Positions 1 to 6,993 of a stretch of 11,799 bases of DNA are shown piece after piece (position 1 is the first letter of the stretch; the number at the start of each line of letters is the position of its first letter). Origin of the DNA: Bacteroidetes bacterium UBA4416. GTDB taxonomy: Bacteria > Bacteroidota > Bacteroidia > B-17B0 > Aurantibacillaceae. The position numbers and the translations under genes were made by a program. The DNA lies in assembly GCA_002390745.1 (NCBI GenBank), contig DGQK01000034.1:1-11799 (forward strand), written 5' to 3'. The notes beneath the pieces are model-generated. The model had not been told where the DNA came from. It saw only the letters and a program-made list of their open reading frames with translations, and made no database searches.

Positions 1-473
1 ACCCACATCGGGCAGGCTTCCTGGAAAACATTGAGCTGCGGAAAAAATTTTCTGATCTCTATGCGGTAAGATTCCGAGGACACCGTTCCGCTGGTTGCGA
101 AAACACCGACATGCCCTGTTTTGCTATAGTTTCCGATGACTTCGGCAGTAGGACGGATCACTCCCAACACCCGTTTTGCGGAATCGATCGCCGGGAGGTC
201 TTTTTGCTGAATGGTCCGCAAAGCCTTGGCAGATGCGGTATTGCATGCAAGCACCACAAGTTCGCAGCCCCGGTCGAACAAATGACGGACGCATTCGAGG
301 GTGTATTCATAAACGGTATCGAAAGAGCGGGAACCGTATGGCGTACGCGCATTGTCGCCCAGGTACAGGTAATCGTATGCAGGCATCTGAGCAACGAGTT
401 CTTTCAGAACCGTCAGTCCTCCATAGCCGGAGTCGAACACGCCAATAGGCGAATAGGTCGTAGAATCTTTCAT
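1..473 (-). CDS. murI: glutamate racemase, 3' part outside window
   Basis: Converts L-glutamate to D-glutamate in the cytoplasm for peptidoglycan precursors, by a cofactor-independent two-base mechanism. I translated the minus strand from the ATG at 473-471; the frame stays open for 157 codons to the window edge. Family marks in order: GVFDSGYGGLTVL (residues 11-23, with D14 and S15 of the active site), GDNARTPYG (39-47), and ACNTASA (76-82), which holds the first catalytic cysteine, C77. The partial end, EACPMW, matches the region before the domain 2 active site. The second catalytic cysteine and roughly the last 110 residues lie beyond the edge. It is divergent from the desaturase gene with a 94-bp gap. 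No exact TAnnTTTG box was found for it; CAATATTA at 479-486 (minus strand TAATATTG) is one mismatch away but very close to the start codon. Confidence 0.95.
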   Translation of the reverse strand, partial: MKDSTTYSPIGVFDSGYGGLTVLKELVAQMPAYDYLYLGDNARTPYGSRSFDTVYEYTLECVRHLFDRGCELVVLACNTASAKALRTIQQKDLPAIDSAKRVLGVIRPTAEVIGNYSKTGHVGVFATSGTVSSESYRIEIRKFFPQLNVFQEACPMW

Positions 474-567
474 CTTTGCAATATTACTACTTTTACGGCG
501 TTTACTGATTTAATTGTGTATATTTATGCTTTCCCCGCAGAGAGCAAATTAATCTTAAACCAAACAA

Positions 568-1683
568 ATGGCATTTTCTCCAATTCGCTTTGTCGATAAA
601 AACAAAGACAAGGCATTATTTTTCGCAACACTTCGTAAGCGGGTAGACGGTTATTTTCGTGACAACAAGATCTCCAAACATTATAACAGCACGATGGTCA
701 TCAAAACGGTTATCCTGTTAAGCGCTTATATTTTACCATTTGTCTATATCCTGGTCTTTAATCCGACGTTCCATGTTGCACTGTGTTTGTGGGCGCTGAT
801 GGGCTTTGGCCTTGCAGGCATTGGGATGAGTGTGATGCACGATGCCAACCATGGTGCATACTCCTCCAGCCACCGGGTGAACTACTGGCTGGGCCATACA
901 CTTAACCTCCTGGGCGGCTCGGTATTCAACTGGAAAATGCAGCACAACGTGATGCACCATACGTATACCAACATCGTGCATTACGACGATGACATCGCCG
1001 ATAAGCTCATCCTCAAGTTCAATCCGCATACAGAAGTGAAATGGTATCACAAGCTTCAGGTGGTATATGCTTTCCTGTTTTATGGAATTCTTACCTTATA
1101 CTGGGCTTTATTAAAGGATTTTGTCCAGTTCAATAAATACACGAAGCAAGGCGTTAATACATCAACAAAAAAACAAAATCAAAGCCTTTGGACCAAGATC
1201 CTTGTCAGCAAGCTCGTTTATTGGGCTGCCTTTTTTATCCTGCCGGTATTTGTTTTCGGGATTCCTTTTTACCAGGTATTGATGGGCTACCTTCTGATGC
1301 AGTTCATCTCAGGCGTTGTGCTTACCGTCATTTTTCAGCTGGCACACACCGTAGAAGGCACTACGCATCCTTTGCCCGATAAGGATATGACGATCGAAAA
1401 CAACTGGGCGGTACACCAGATGAACACCACGGTGAATTTTTCCCGCAAAAACAAATGGATCTCCTGGTACGTAGGGGGGCTGAATTTCCAGATAGAGCAC
1501 CATCTGTTTCCCACTATTTGCCATGTGCATTATCCTGCGATCTCTGATATTGTGAAATCAACAGCCGAAGAGTTCGGCGTACCTTACCTCGAAAATGAAA
1601 CCTTTGGGAAAGCGCTAAAATCACACATGAAGGCCATCATCAGCTTTGGCAAGATTCCGTCCCTCAACGAGGCTATCGGTTAA
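568..1683 (+). CDS. membrane fatty-acid (acyl-lipid or acyl-CoA) desaturase
   Basis: An integral membrane di-iron desaturase that should put a double bond into a membrane acyl chain, using O2 and an electron donor. The three histidine boxes are present: HDANH at residues 91-95, HNVMHH at 126-131 and QIEHH at 308-312. The Q-x-x-HH third box is typical of the front-end (delta-5/delta-6, linoleoyl-CoA desaturase-like) branch; H260 in QLAH is a further candidate ligand. Hydrophobic segments lie near residues 45-64, 68-90, 164-182 and 212-258. There is no fused cytochrome b5 or ferredoxin domain, so a separate electron carrier is needed. The 371-residue length is normal for bacterial members. The ATG start gives a good soluble N-terminus. 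Substrate and regiospecificity cannot be read from the sequence. The gene stands alone, with a palindromic repeat 85 bp downstream. Confidence 0.93.
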   Translation: MAFSPIRFVDKNKDKALFFATLRKRVDGYFRDNKISKHYNSTMVIKTVILLSAYILPFVYILVFNPTFHVALCLWALMGFGLAGIGMSVMHDANHGAYSSSHRVNYWLGHTLNLLGGSVFNWKMQHNVMHHTYTNIVHYDDDIADKLILKFNPHTEVKWYHKLQVVYAFLFYGILTLYWALLKDFVQFNKYTKQGVNTSTKKQNQSLWTKILVSKLVYWAAFFILPVFVFGIPFYQVLMGYLLMQFISGVVLTVIFQLAHTVEGTTHPLPDKDMTIENNWAVHQMNTTVNFSRKNKWISWYVGGLNFQIEHHLFPTICHVHYPAISDIVKSTAEEFGVPYLENETFGKALKSHMKAIISFGKIPSLNEAIG

Positions 1684-1768
1684 AACTTATCCGCAAAAAC
1701 GCAAAGGCTTTCGCGAAGTTGATAAAGAACATTTTGGTTAGTTATTCAGATCTCTGCGCTTAAGCAAC

Positions 1769-1932
1769 TAGAAGCCATCTCAAAATAGGTTTTAGGCTAT
1801 TTGCGCAGGATTTTTCATTCAGGCGAGGCTCTTTTCGAAGCTCATACTCTCGCAGTCTGGGCTAGAAAAGAAACGAAGCATGAATGGAAAAGACACGCAA
1901 AGAGGCAACAGGTATTTTTGAGATGGCTTCTA
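1769..1932. mobile_element. MITE-like palindromic repeat, complete copy
   Basis: A non-coding element with perfect terminal inverted repeats: CTAGAAGCCATCTCAAAA at 1768-1785 pairs with TTTTGAGATGGCTTCTAG at 1916-1933. The interior is also an imperfect palindrome. The reverse complement of the left arm (GCTTCGAAAAGAG...) matches the right arm (GCTAGAAAAGAA...) along most of its length, so transcripts would fold into a long hairpin. Its first 77 bases recur in direct orientation at 11724-11799 with one indel and one substitution. The copies agree only from TAGAAGCC onward: flanks are CAAC-TA here and GCT-TA there. This points to element ends at GAAGCC/GGCTTC and a TA target duplication, as in Tc1/mariner-IS630-type transposition. 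No coding capacity is visible. An alternative is a REP/ERIC-type intergenic repeat. Confidence 0.85.
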
Positions 1933-2745
1933 GTACTGCTCGTTCTCGTTGGGAAAATCGCGGCTCTTGACATCTTTGATGTATTGCTCAAAAGCGCCGG
2001 TCATGCTCTCATACAGATTGAGGTACCTTCTCAGGAAGCGCGGGCTGAACTCGTGAGTCATGCCAAGCATATCGTGTGTCACCAATACCTGCCCGTCGAC
2101 ACCACCGCCGGCGCCGATCCCGATAACCGGAATGGAAATGCTTTTGGCCACTTCTTCCGCCAGCTTTGCCGGGATCTTTTCCAACACCAGGGCGAAGCAA
2201 CCCGACTCTTCGAGGATTTTGGCATCTTCCATCAAGCGCCTGGCTTCTTCTTCTTCTTTTGCTCTTACCGTATAGGTTCCGAATTTGTAAATAGACTGTG
2301 GCGTAAGCCCCAAATGGCCCATCACGGGGATACCTGCTGTGAGGATGCGCTCAATGGAATCCTTGATCTCTTTGCCGCCTTCCATTTTCACGGCATGGCC
2401 CCCGCTCTCTTTCATGATCTTTATGGCCGAGGTCAGGGCTTCTTTGGAATTCCCCTGGTAAGATCCAAAAGGAAGATCCACCACCACCAGGGCGCGGTCG
2501 ACAGCCCTCACAACGGAAGAGGCATGGTAGATCATGTGGTCGAGCGTAATGGGAAGGGTTGTTTCGTAGCCCGCCATCACATTGCTGGCACTGTCGCCCA
2601 CAAGGATCACATCAATACCGGCATGATCGATGATTTTTGCCATGGTGTAGTCGTAAGCGGTAAGCATGGAGATCTTCTCTCCGCGGCGCTTCATTTCCTG
2701 GAGCTGATGCGTCGTAACCTTTTTAACTTCCTTGTGAACAGACAT
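1930..2745 (-). CDS. panB: 3-methyl-2-oxobutanoate hydroxymethyltransferase (ketopantoate hydroxymethyltransferase)
   Basis: First committed step of pantothenate and coenzyme A synthesis: transfers a hydroxymethyl group from 5,10-methylene-tetrahydrofolate to 2-oxoisovalerate, giving ketopantoate. It is a cytoplasmic, Mg-dependent TIM-barrel enzyme. Visible family marks are VGDSASNVM (residues 49-57, metal and substrate ligands D51, S52), VVDLPFGSYQ (with D90), VKMEGG (K120, E122), MGHLGLTPQS (142-151), the catalytic-base glutamate in LVLEKIP (E189), and IGIGAGGGVDGQVLV. At 271 residues it is full length. The TAG stop (1932-1930) coincides with the end of the palindromic repeat. The gene diverges from the lipoprotein gene with 89 bp between start codons. 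No panC or panD is adjacent. Confidence 0.97.
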   Translation of the reverse strand: MSVHKEVKKVTTHQLQEMKRRGEKISMLTAYDYTMAKIIDHAGIDVILVGDSASNVMAGYETTLPITLDHMIYHASSVVRAVDRALVVVDLPFGSYQGNSKEALTSAIKIMKESGGHAVKMEGGKEIKDSIERILTAGIPVMGHLGLTPQSIYKFGTYTVRAKEEEEARRLMEDAKILEESGCFALVLEKIPAKLAEEVAKSISIPVIGIGAGGGVDGQVLVTHDMLGMTHEFSPRFLRRYLNLYESMTGAFEQYIKDVKSRDFPNENEQY

Positions 2746-2786
2746 AAAATGAGGATATGTTATTTTTTGTAAAATTACTGAATTAA

Positions 2787-2816
2787 TTTGGAGTTCGGCT
2801 AAAAATGGTAACTTTG
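2787..2816 (+). promoter_or_regulatory. Bacteroidota-type promoter for the lipoprotein gene
   Basis: TTTG at 2787-2790, an 18-base spacer, then TAACTTTG at 2809-2816. This matches the housekeeping sigma consensus of the phylum (TTTG at -33, TAnnTTTG at -7) with no mismatch. The -7 box ends 18 bases before the ATG at 2835, so the untranslated leader should be very short. Confidence 0.8.
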
Positions 2817-2834
2817 TAATCCTTAAATTATCGC

Positions 2835-3983
2835 ATGAAATATTCTGTACTTAGTGTGTTGGCGCTGGTTTTTACGAGCCTTTTCACATCCTGCAAAAAC
2901 GACCTGGAGGTATTGGCCCCCGGCAAGGAATCAGTTTCCGTGTATGGGATCCTGAATCCGAACGAGCGCACCCAAAACATCCGCATCAACAAGGTATACC
3001 TTACGGATGGTGATGCCATCGCAGCCGGGCAGGACGCCAATACGATCAACTTCGGACCCGGCGAGCTGAGGGTAACCCTGCAGCGTTTCATGAACGGCAG
3101 CACTACCCCGACACTCACCACTGTGGCCAATTCCCTGAAAAAAGAGATCGTGCTCACGGAAACTGTCGTGACCACCGAATCGGGCACCTTCAACACCAAC
3201 CAACGCCTCTGGCAAACAACGGATAAATTATACAGCACAGGCGAGTATAAGCTCACCATTACCAATCTTTCTTCCAGCGCTGTATATACGGCGCAGACCA
3301 CGATCATCGACAGTGTGAAACCTTTCGGGACACAGCAGCCGATGCCTTTCCTGTACATTCCAAGCCAGCCTTTCACCTACCCGATGCATGGCAACTACCC
3401 GGCAAATCCGATATCGACCGACAAGCCCAAATATGTGAACTATGATGTTCCAAGCGTTACCTACGCGGTTAAGTTCCGTTCGATTCCGAATGCACGCATT
3501 TATGGGGTTGTGATGCGCTTCCACTATATCGACAGCCTTTTGAGCGGTGGTGTGAGCATGGATTATGTGGATTATAATTTCACGACTGCCAACTCATCCG
3601 ACCTGCTTGGGGGAACCATGATCGATGCCTTCACGTTTACGGGCGATGCCTTTTACAAGAACCTGGCGGCCGGCATGGCGAAAAAGTCATCGGCCAATGT
3701 CAGGAACAGGAGGTCTTATTACATGGAGTATATTGTAACGGCCGGATCGGAGAACCTGAGCGAATTTCTCCAGATCAACGCGCCATCGGCAACCATTGCG
3801 CAGGATAAACCTTACTATACAAATATCAGCGGCGGCGTAGGCATCTTTTCGAGCCGATCGGTATCCACCGTCACAAAGGATATGTGGAACGACTTTATCG
3901 ACAAAATCGCCTGCAATCCGGACACCAACCCCTACCTTTTCTGCAATAGCTCCGGAAAGCCATCGGCGACGATCTGCAACTAA
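2835..3983 (+). CDS. predicted outer-surface or periplasmic lipoprotein of unknown function
   Basis: A 382-residue protein with a lipoprotein signal peptide: short basic start, hydrophobic run (residues 5-17), and lipobox LFTSC with the lipidated cysteine at C20, followed by KND. Right after it comes VSVYGILNPNERTQNIRINK. Such a 'YGxLNpnd...IRInK' opening recalls uncharacterised Bacteroidota lipoproteins related to DUF4249; I make this link from memory, not from a search. The rest is rich in beta-strand-like, Thr/Ser-rich sequence. The C-terminus has three cysteines (C360, C370, C381) in the last 23 residues, possibly disulfide-forming. It is a single-gene transcription unit, with a consensus promoter just upstream and a terminator 28 bp downstream. 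No SusC/TonB-type partner is adjacent, so a role in uptake is not supported here. Confidence 0.85.
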   Translation: MKYSVLSVLALVFTSLFTSCKNDLEVLAPGKESVSVYGILNPNERTQNIRINKVYLTDGDAIAAGQDANTINFGPGELRVTLQRFMNGSTTPTLTTVANSLKKEIVLTETVVTTESGTFNTNQRLWQTTDKLYSTGEYKLTITNLSSSAVYTAQTTIIDSVKPFGTQQPMPFLYIPSQPFTYPMHGNYPANPISTDKPKYVNYDVPSVTYAVKFRSIPNARIYGVVMRFHYIDSLLSGGVSMDYVDYNFTTANSSDLLGGTMIDAFTFTGDAFYKNLAAGMAKKSSANVRNRRSYYMEYIVTAGSENLSEFLQINAPSATIAQDKPYYTNISGGVGIFSSRSVSTVTKDMWNDFIDKIACNPDTNPYLFCNSSGKPSATICN

Positions 3984-4010
3984 TGTATGACACATTTATC
4001 CGGTCATAAG

Positions 4011-4050
4011 CCCCTGAAAATGACAGTTTTTATCATTTCAGGGGTTTTTT
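4011..4050 (+). terminator. Rho-independent terminator after the lipoprotein gene
   Basis: Stem CCCCTGAAAATGA (4011-4023) pairs with TCATTTCAGGGG (4033-4044) with one bulged A, followed by a run of six T's. It isolates the lipoprotein gene from dnaK. Confidence 0.9.
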
Positions 4051-4051
4051 A

Positions 4052-4103
4052 TGTCAGCCTGTCAGTTATTTAAGTTTATCTGCCGATTGGCATAAACATT
4101 GAC
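4052..4103 (+). promoter_or_regulatory. possible sigma-54-type promoter and TGTCAG direct repeat upstream of dnaK
   Basis: TTGGCAT (4087-4093), five bases, then TTGAC (4099-4103) fits the -24/-12 layout TTGGCAC-N5-TTGCW. GG is followed after exactly ten bases by GA instead of the usual GC. Two TGTCAG copies, at 4052-4057 and 4060-4065, lie 22-35 bp upstream of it as a direct repeat of period 8. No CIRCE element (TTAGCACTC inverted repeat) and no clear TAnnTTTG box are visible between the upstream terminator and the dnaK start. The -12 mismatch keeps this tentative. Confidence 0.4.
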
Positions 4104-4204
4104 CATAGGTATACGAAATAAAAAATAAACAAGCGGGGTGCCCGGATGGCATTGTGCTTAAAACATAATCAATAAACCAATAACAGAATAAAACACACAA
4201 AATT

Positions 4205-6112
4205 ATGGGAAAAATAATAGGAATAGACTTAGGAACAACCAACAGCTGCGTAGCTGTTATGGAAGGTAACGAGCCTGTGGTTATTGCCAACAACGAAGGC
4301 AAAAGAACAACACCATCGGTAGTTGCTTTCGTGGAAGGTGGAGAGCGTAAAGTAGGCGATCCTGCAAAACGCCAGGCCATCACCAATCCAACCAAAACGA
4401 TTTCATCTATCAAACGTTTCATGGGGATCAATTTTGACGAAGCTCAGAAAGAGATCCCGCGCATGACCTACAAAGTGGTAAAAGGCGATAATAACACGCC
4501 TCGTATCGTGATTGATGACAGGAATTACACTCCTCAGGAAATTTCAGCGATCATTTTACAGAAAATGAAAAAAACGGCTGAAGATTTCTTAGGAACCAGC
4601 GTTGATGAAGCGGTAATTACCGTACCGGCTTACTTTAACGATGCTCAGCGCCAGGCTACCAAAGAAGCCGGTGAGATCGCAGGCCTTAAAGTGAAACGGA
4701 TCATCAACGAGCCTACCGCTGCTGCTTTGGCTTACGGTATGGACAAAAAAGGAAAAGACATGAAGATCGTCGTATTCGACTGCGGTGGTGGTACGCATGA
4801 CGTATCGGTACTGGAGCTGGGCGACGGTGTGTTTGAAGTAAAATCAACCGACGGTGATACGCACTTAGGTGGTGATGACTTTGACCAGGTGATCATTGAC
4901 TGGCTGGCTGATGAATTCAAAAAAGATGAAGGCATCGACCTGCGCAAAGACCCAATGGCTCTGCAACGTTTGAAAGAGGCTGCTGAGAAAGCAAAGATCG
5001 AATTATCAAGCACGACTTCTACGGAGATCAACCTGCCATACATCATGCCGGTGAACGGAATTCCTAAACACTTAGTGAAAACCTTAAGCCGTGCGAAATT
5101 CGAACAGCTTGCAGACAGCCTGATCCAGCGCACCATTGAGCCTTGCAAATCGGCTCTGAAAAACGCCGGTTTATCTACTTCCGATATTGACGAAGTGATC
5201 CTGGTTGGTGGTTCTACCCGTATCCCGGCGATCCAGTCGGCTGTTGAAAAATTCTTCGGTAAAGCGCCAAGCAAAGGCGTAAACCCTGACGAAGTGGTAG
5301 CGATTGGTGCTGCGATCCAGGGTGGTGTACTGACCGGTGAAGTAAAAGACGTATTGCTCCTGGACGTGACGCCTCTTTCTTTAGGCATCGAAACTTACGG
5401 CGGCGTGTTTACCAAGCTGATCGAAGCGAATACAACCATTCCTTCAAAAAAAACAGAAACCTTCTCGACTGCGAGCGACAACCAGCCAAGCGTACAGCTG
5501 CACGTGCTGCAAGGCGAACGCCCGATGGCAAAAGACAACCGCACGATCGGACAGTTCAACCTGGATGGCATCATGCCTGCTCCACGCGGTGTGCCTCAGA
5601 TCGAAGTTACTTTCGACATCGACGCAAACGGGATCTTATCGGTTTCTGCTAAGGATAAAGCAACCGGCAAAGCTCAGAACATCCGCATCGAAGCGTCTTC
5701 CGGCTTAAGCAAAGAGGAGATCGAGAAAATGAAACGTGAAGCGGAAATGAATGCCGACGCTGATAAAAAAGCGAAAGAGGAAGCAGAAAAAATCAATGCT
5801 GCCGACGGTATGATCTTCCAGACAGAAAAACAACTGAAAGAATACGGCGACAAGATCCCTGCTGATAAAAAAGCGAACATCGAAGGTGCTCTCGCAAACC
5901 TGAAAACGGCACATGCGGCCAAAAACCTCGGCGACATCGACTCAGCGACTACCGCTCTGAACAGCGCCTGGGAAGCGGCTTCGCAGGACATGGCCAACGC
6001 GATGAACCAGCAACAGGCGAATCCTCAGGGCGATGCAACAGCAAATGCCAGCGGTGACAATGGCGACAAAGGTGAAAATGTAACCGATGTGGACTACGAA
6101 GAAGTGAAATAA
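4205..6112 (+). CDS. dnaK: molecular chaperone DnaK (Hsp70)
   Basis: ATP-dependent cytoplasmic Hsp70 chaperone that folds and protects proteins together with DnaJ and GrpE. All parts are present in its 635 residues: nucleotide-binding domain with IGIDLGTTNSCVAVMEG at the start, phosphate-2 motif FDCGGGTHDVSVLE (C193, G194-G196, T197, H198), and adenosine motif ILVGGSTRIP; interdomain linker DVLLLDVTPLSLG from residue 382; beta substrate-binding domain; helical lid; and a polar tail ending DVDYEEVK. The C-H variant (CGGGTHD for the common LGGGTFD) is, from memory, frequent in Bacteroidota, so it is not a defect. The ATG start aligns with the family. It is flanked by terminators on both sides, so transcribed alone; grpE and dnaJ are not here. 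A sigma-54-like site upstream may link it to stress control. Confidence 0.99.
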   Translation: MGKIIGIDLGTTNSCVAVMEGNEPVVIANNEGKRTTPSVVAFVEGGERKVGDPAKRQAITNPTKTISSIKRFMGINFDEAQKEIPRMTYKVVKGDNNTPRIVIDDRNYTPQEISAIILQKMKKTAEDFLGTSVDEAVITVPAYFNDAQRQATKEAGEIAGLKVKRIINEPTAAALAYGMDKKGKDMKIVVFDCGGGTHDVSVLELGDGVFEVKSTDGDTHLGGDDFDQVIIDWLADEFKKDEGIDLRKDPMALQRLKEAAEKAKIELSSTTSTEINLPYIMPVNGIPKHLVKTLSRAKFEQLADSLIQRTIEPCKSALKNAGLSTSDIDEVILVGGSTRIPAIQSAVEKFFGKAPSKGVNPDEVVAIGAAIQGGVLTGEVKDVLLLDVTPLSLGIETYGGVFTKLIEANTTIPSKKTETFSTASDNQPSVQLHVLQGERPMAKDNRTIGQFNLDGIMPAPRGVPQIEVTFDIDANGILSVSAKDKATGKAQNIRIEASSGLSKEEIEKMKREAEMNADADKKAKEEAEKINAADGMIFQTEKQLKEYGDKIPADKKANIEGALANLKTAHAAKNLGDIDSATTALNSAWEAASQDMANAMNQQQANPQGDATANASGDNGDKGENVTDVDYEEVK

Positions 6113-6135
6113 GCTTTTTAAAGTGTTATGAAAGA

Positions 6136-6170
6136 ATCCCTGCTTAGAAATAAGCGGGGATTTTTATTTT
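6136..6170 (+). terminator. Rho-independent terminator after dnaK
   Basis: Stem ATCCCTGCTTA (6136-6146) pairs with TAAGCGGGGAT (6151-6161) including one G-T wobble; the loop is GAAA and a T-rich tract follows (TTTTTATTTT). Confidence 0.9.
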
Positions 6171-6395
6171 ACTGTAATATATCGCAATAAGATTTTGCCT
6201 ATCAATTCAACGCATCCGGTTGATTCATACCCTTCACGATATTAAATAGACGCTATAGATGCCGGAGCCCGCAGACGACGATCTGATCATTTCATAAATA
6301 TTAAAACCATACAAAAATTATTTTCCCGTTTGATGTTTTATGAATAAATTTAATATAGCTTCCCGATAGTTAGGTGCAAGTGTACAAAACATAAT
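6171..6395. other. intergenic spacer at the left edge of the AT-rich block
   Basis: 225 bases with no convincing gene. Most is AT-rich, but 6205-6291 is GC-richer. Read on the minus strand in one frame it gives NDQIVVCGLRHL, a TAG stop, then RLFNIVKGMNQPDALN and a stop. This could be the decayed end of a gene, part of a dispersed repeat, or chance. No promoter with correct Bacteroidota spacing was found for the ORF at 6396. Confidence 0.4.
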
Positions 6396-6536
6396 ATGAG
6401 AAGTTTAAAAGATCTTGACGCACTAGAATCGGAGATTTATTCGAAAGTAATTGCAATGTCTCGCGACACAACTGAAACATTTAAACTTAAATTAGCAAAA
6501 AAAATAACGGATGTACCGACCATTATAAGAAACTGA
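6396..6536 (+). CDS. small ORF of unknown function, likely frame-shifted at an A8 tract
   Basis: ATG at 6396 opens a 46-residue frame (MRSLKDLDALESEIYSKVIA... ending VPTIIRN). It is hydrophilic, probably helical, with no signal or membrane segment. It contains eight consecutive A's at 6497-6504. If one more A is read, or the ribosome slips back one base on A-AAA-AAA, the frame continues as ...LAKKNNGCTDHYKKLKNLNF... to TAA at 6572-6574. That gives 59 residues and overlaps the next gene's ATG (6567) by eight bases, a layout typical of coupled genes. The ORF may thus be a pseudogene, a sequencing error, or a slippage-controlled gene. I recognise no family. Confidence 0.5.
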   Translation: MRSLKDLDALESEIYSKVIAMSRDTTETFKLKLAKKITDVPTIIRN

Positions 6537-6566
6537 AAAACCTGAATTTTAAGACCAGAGTCGAAT

Positions 6567-6911
6567 ATGAGTAAAGTAACAAACTTGATACTAACTATTT
6601 CTGACCTAGACGATGATGACAAACTGAGTCAAATCAACTCTTTTGTTTATAATGGAATTCAAATGAATTTAGTATCCGCTGACTTCGACAAAGGTGGTGT
6701 AAATAGAACACGTTGGTATGGAGGGTCAAAATTTTTAGAAGCTGAAATATATATTGGCGCATTTAATCATTTTCCTCTAAAAGACTTCATAGACCACTTA
6801 AAACAAATTGAATGGAAAAATCCAAATTCTATTCAACTTTTTGTAAAAGAGCAAGACGACGAAAAGTTCAAATTGCTTGACTTAGTAACCAATCAACTAG
6901 CCTCAAACTAA
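6567..6911 (+). CDS. hypothetical protein, 114 residues
   Basis: A cytoplasmic-looking protein with no signal peptide or membrane segment. It begins MSKVTNLILTISDLDDDDK, has a central RTRWYGGSKFLEAEIYIGAF stretch that looks like a compact alpha/beta core, and a charged C-terminal part with FVKEQDDEKFKLLDL. I have an impression of similar small hypothetical proteins in scattered bacterial genomes but cannot name a family or function; the size and AT-rich setting would fit an immunity-type protein, which is only a guess. It is co-directional with the neighbours and 30 bp after the short ORF at 6396, or overlapping it if that ORF is repaired at its A8 tract. Its low GC compared with dnaK and the plsC operon suggests acquired DNA. 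Confidence 0.7.
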   Translation: MSKVTNLILTISDLDDDDKLSQINSFVYNGIQMNLVSADFDKGGVNRTRWYGGSKFLEAEIYIGAFNHFPLKDFIDHLKQIEWKNPNSIQLFVKEQDDEKFKLLDLVTNQLASN

Positions 6912-6993
6912 ATGACCCAAGAGCAGTTGCAAAAATGCGGATAAGTATTCAATAAAATTAAACTTTGACAGAAGATTTTTGGTAGATAACGCC

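Noticed and set aside
1684..1767. CGCAAA-rich spacer after the desaturase gene as a dispersed repeat
   Set aside because: Resembles short CGCAAAG-type intergenic repeats I associate with Bacteroidota, but only one degenerate copy is present here, so it cannot be supported.
1801..2772. Long plus-strand open frame (323 codons) opposite panB
   Set aside because: It is the antisense shadow of a clear panB gene; its translation has no family-like features and its start lies inside the palindromic repeat.
4732..5388. 218-codon minus-strand frame inside dnaK
   Set aside because: Antisense to the conserved DnaK nucleotide-binding domain; Ser/Pro-rich low-sense translation.
6329..6352. TTTG...TAAATTTA as a promoter for the ORF at 6396
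   Set aside because: Spacing is only 12 bases and the -7 box has a mismatch; the phylum consensus needs about 17-19.
6205..6375. Possible integron attC-like site (ATTCAAC at 6205-6211, GTTAGGT at 6369-6375) left of the AT-rich block
   Set aside because: The 7-mers match loose consensus sequences, but the segment between them does not fold as an imperfect palindrome, no matching sites follow the other genes, and no integrase is present.
6437..6622. 61-codon hydrophobic minus-strand frame
   Set aside because: Overlaps two co-directional plus-strand ORFs and is opposite lysine/aspartate-rich codons, which produce hydrophobic-looking antisense; no supporting promoter.
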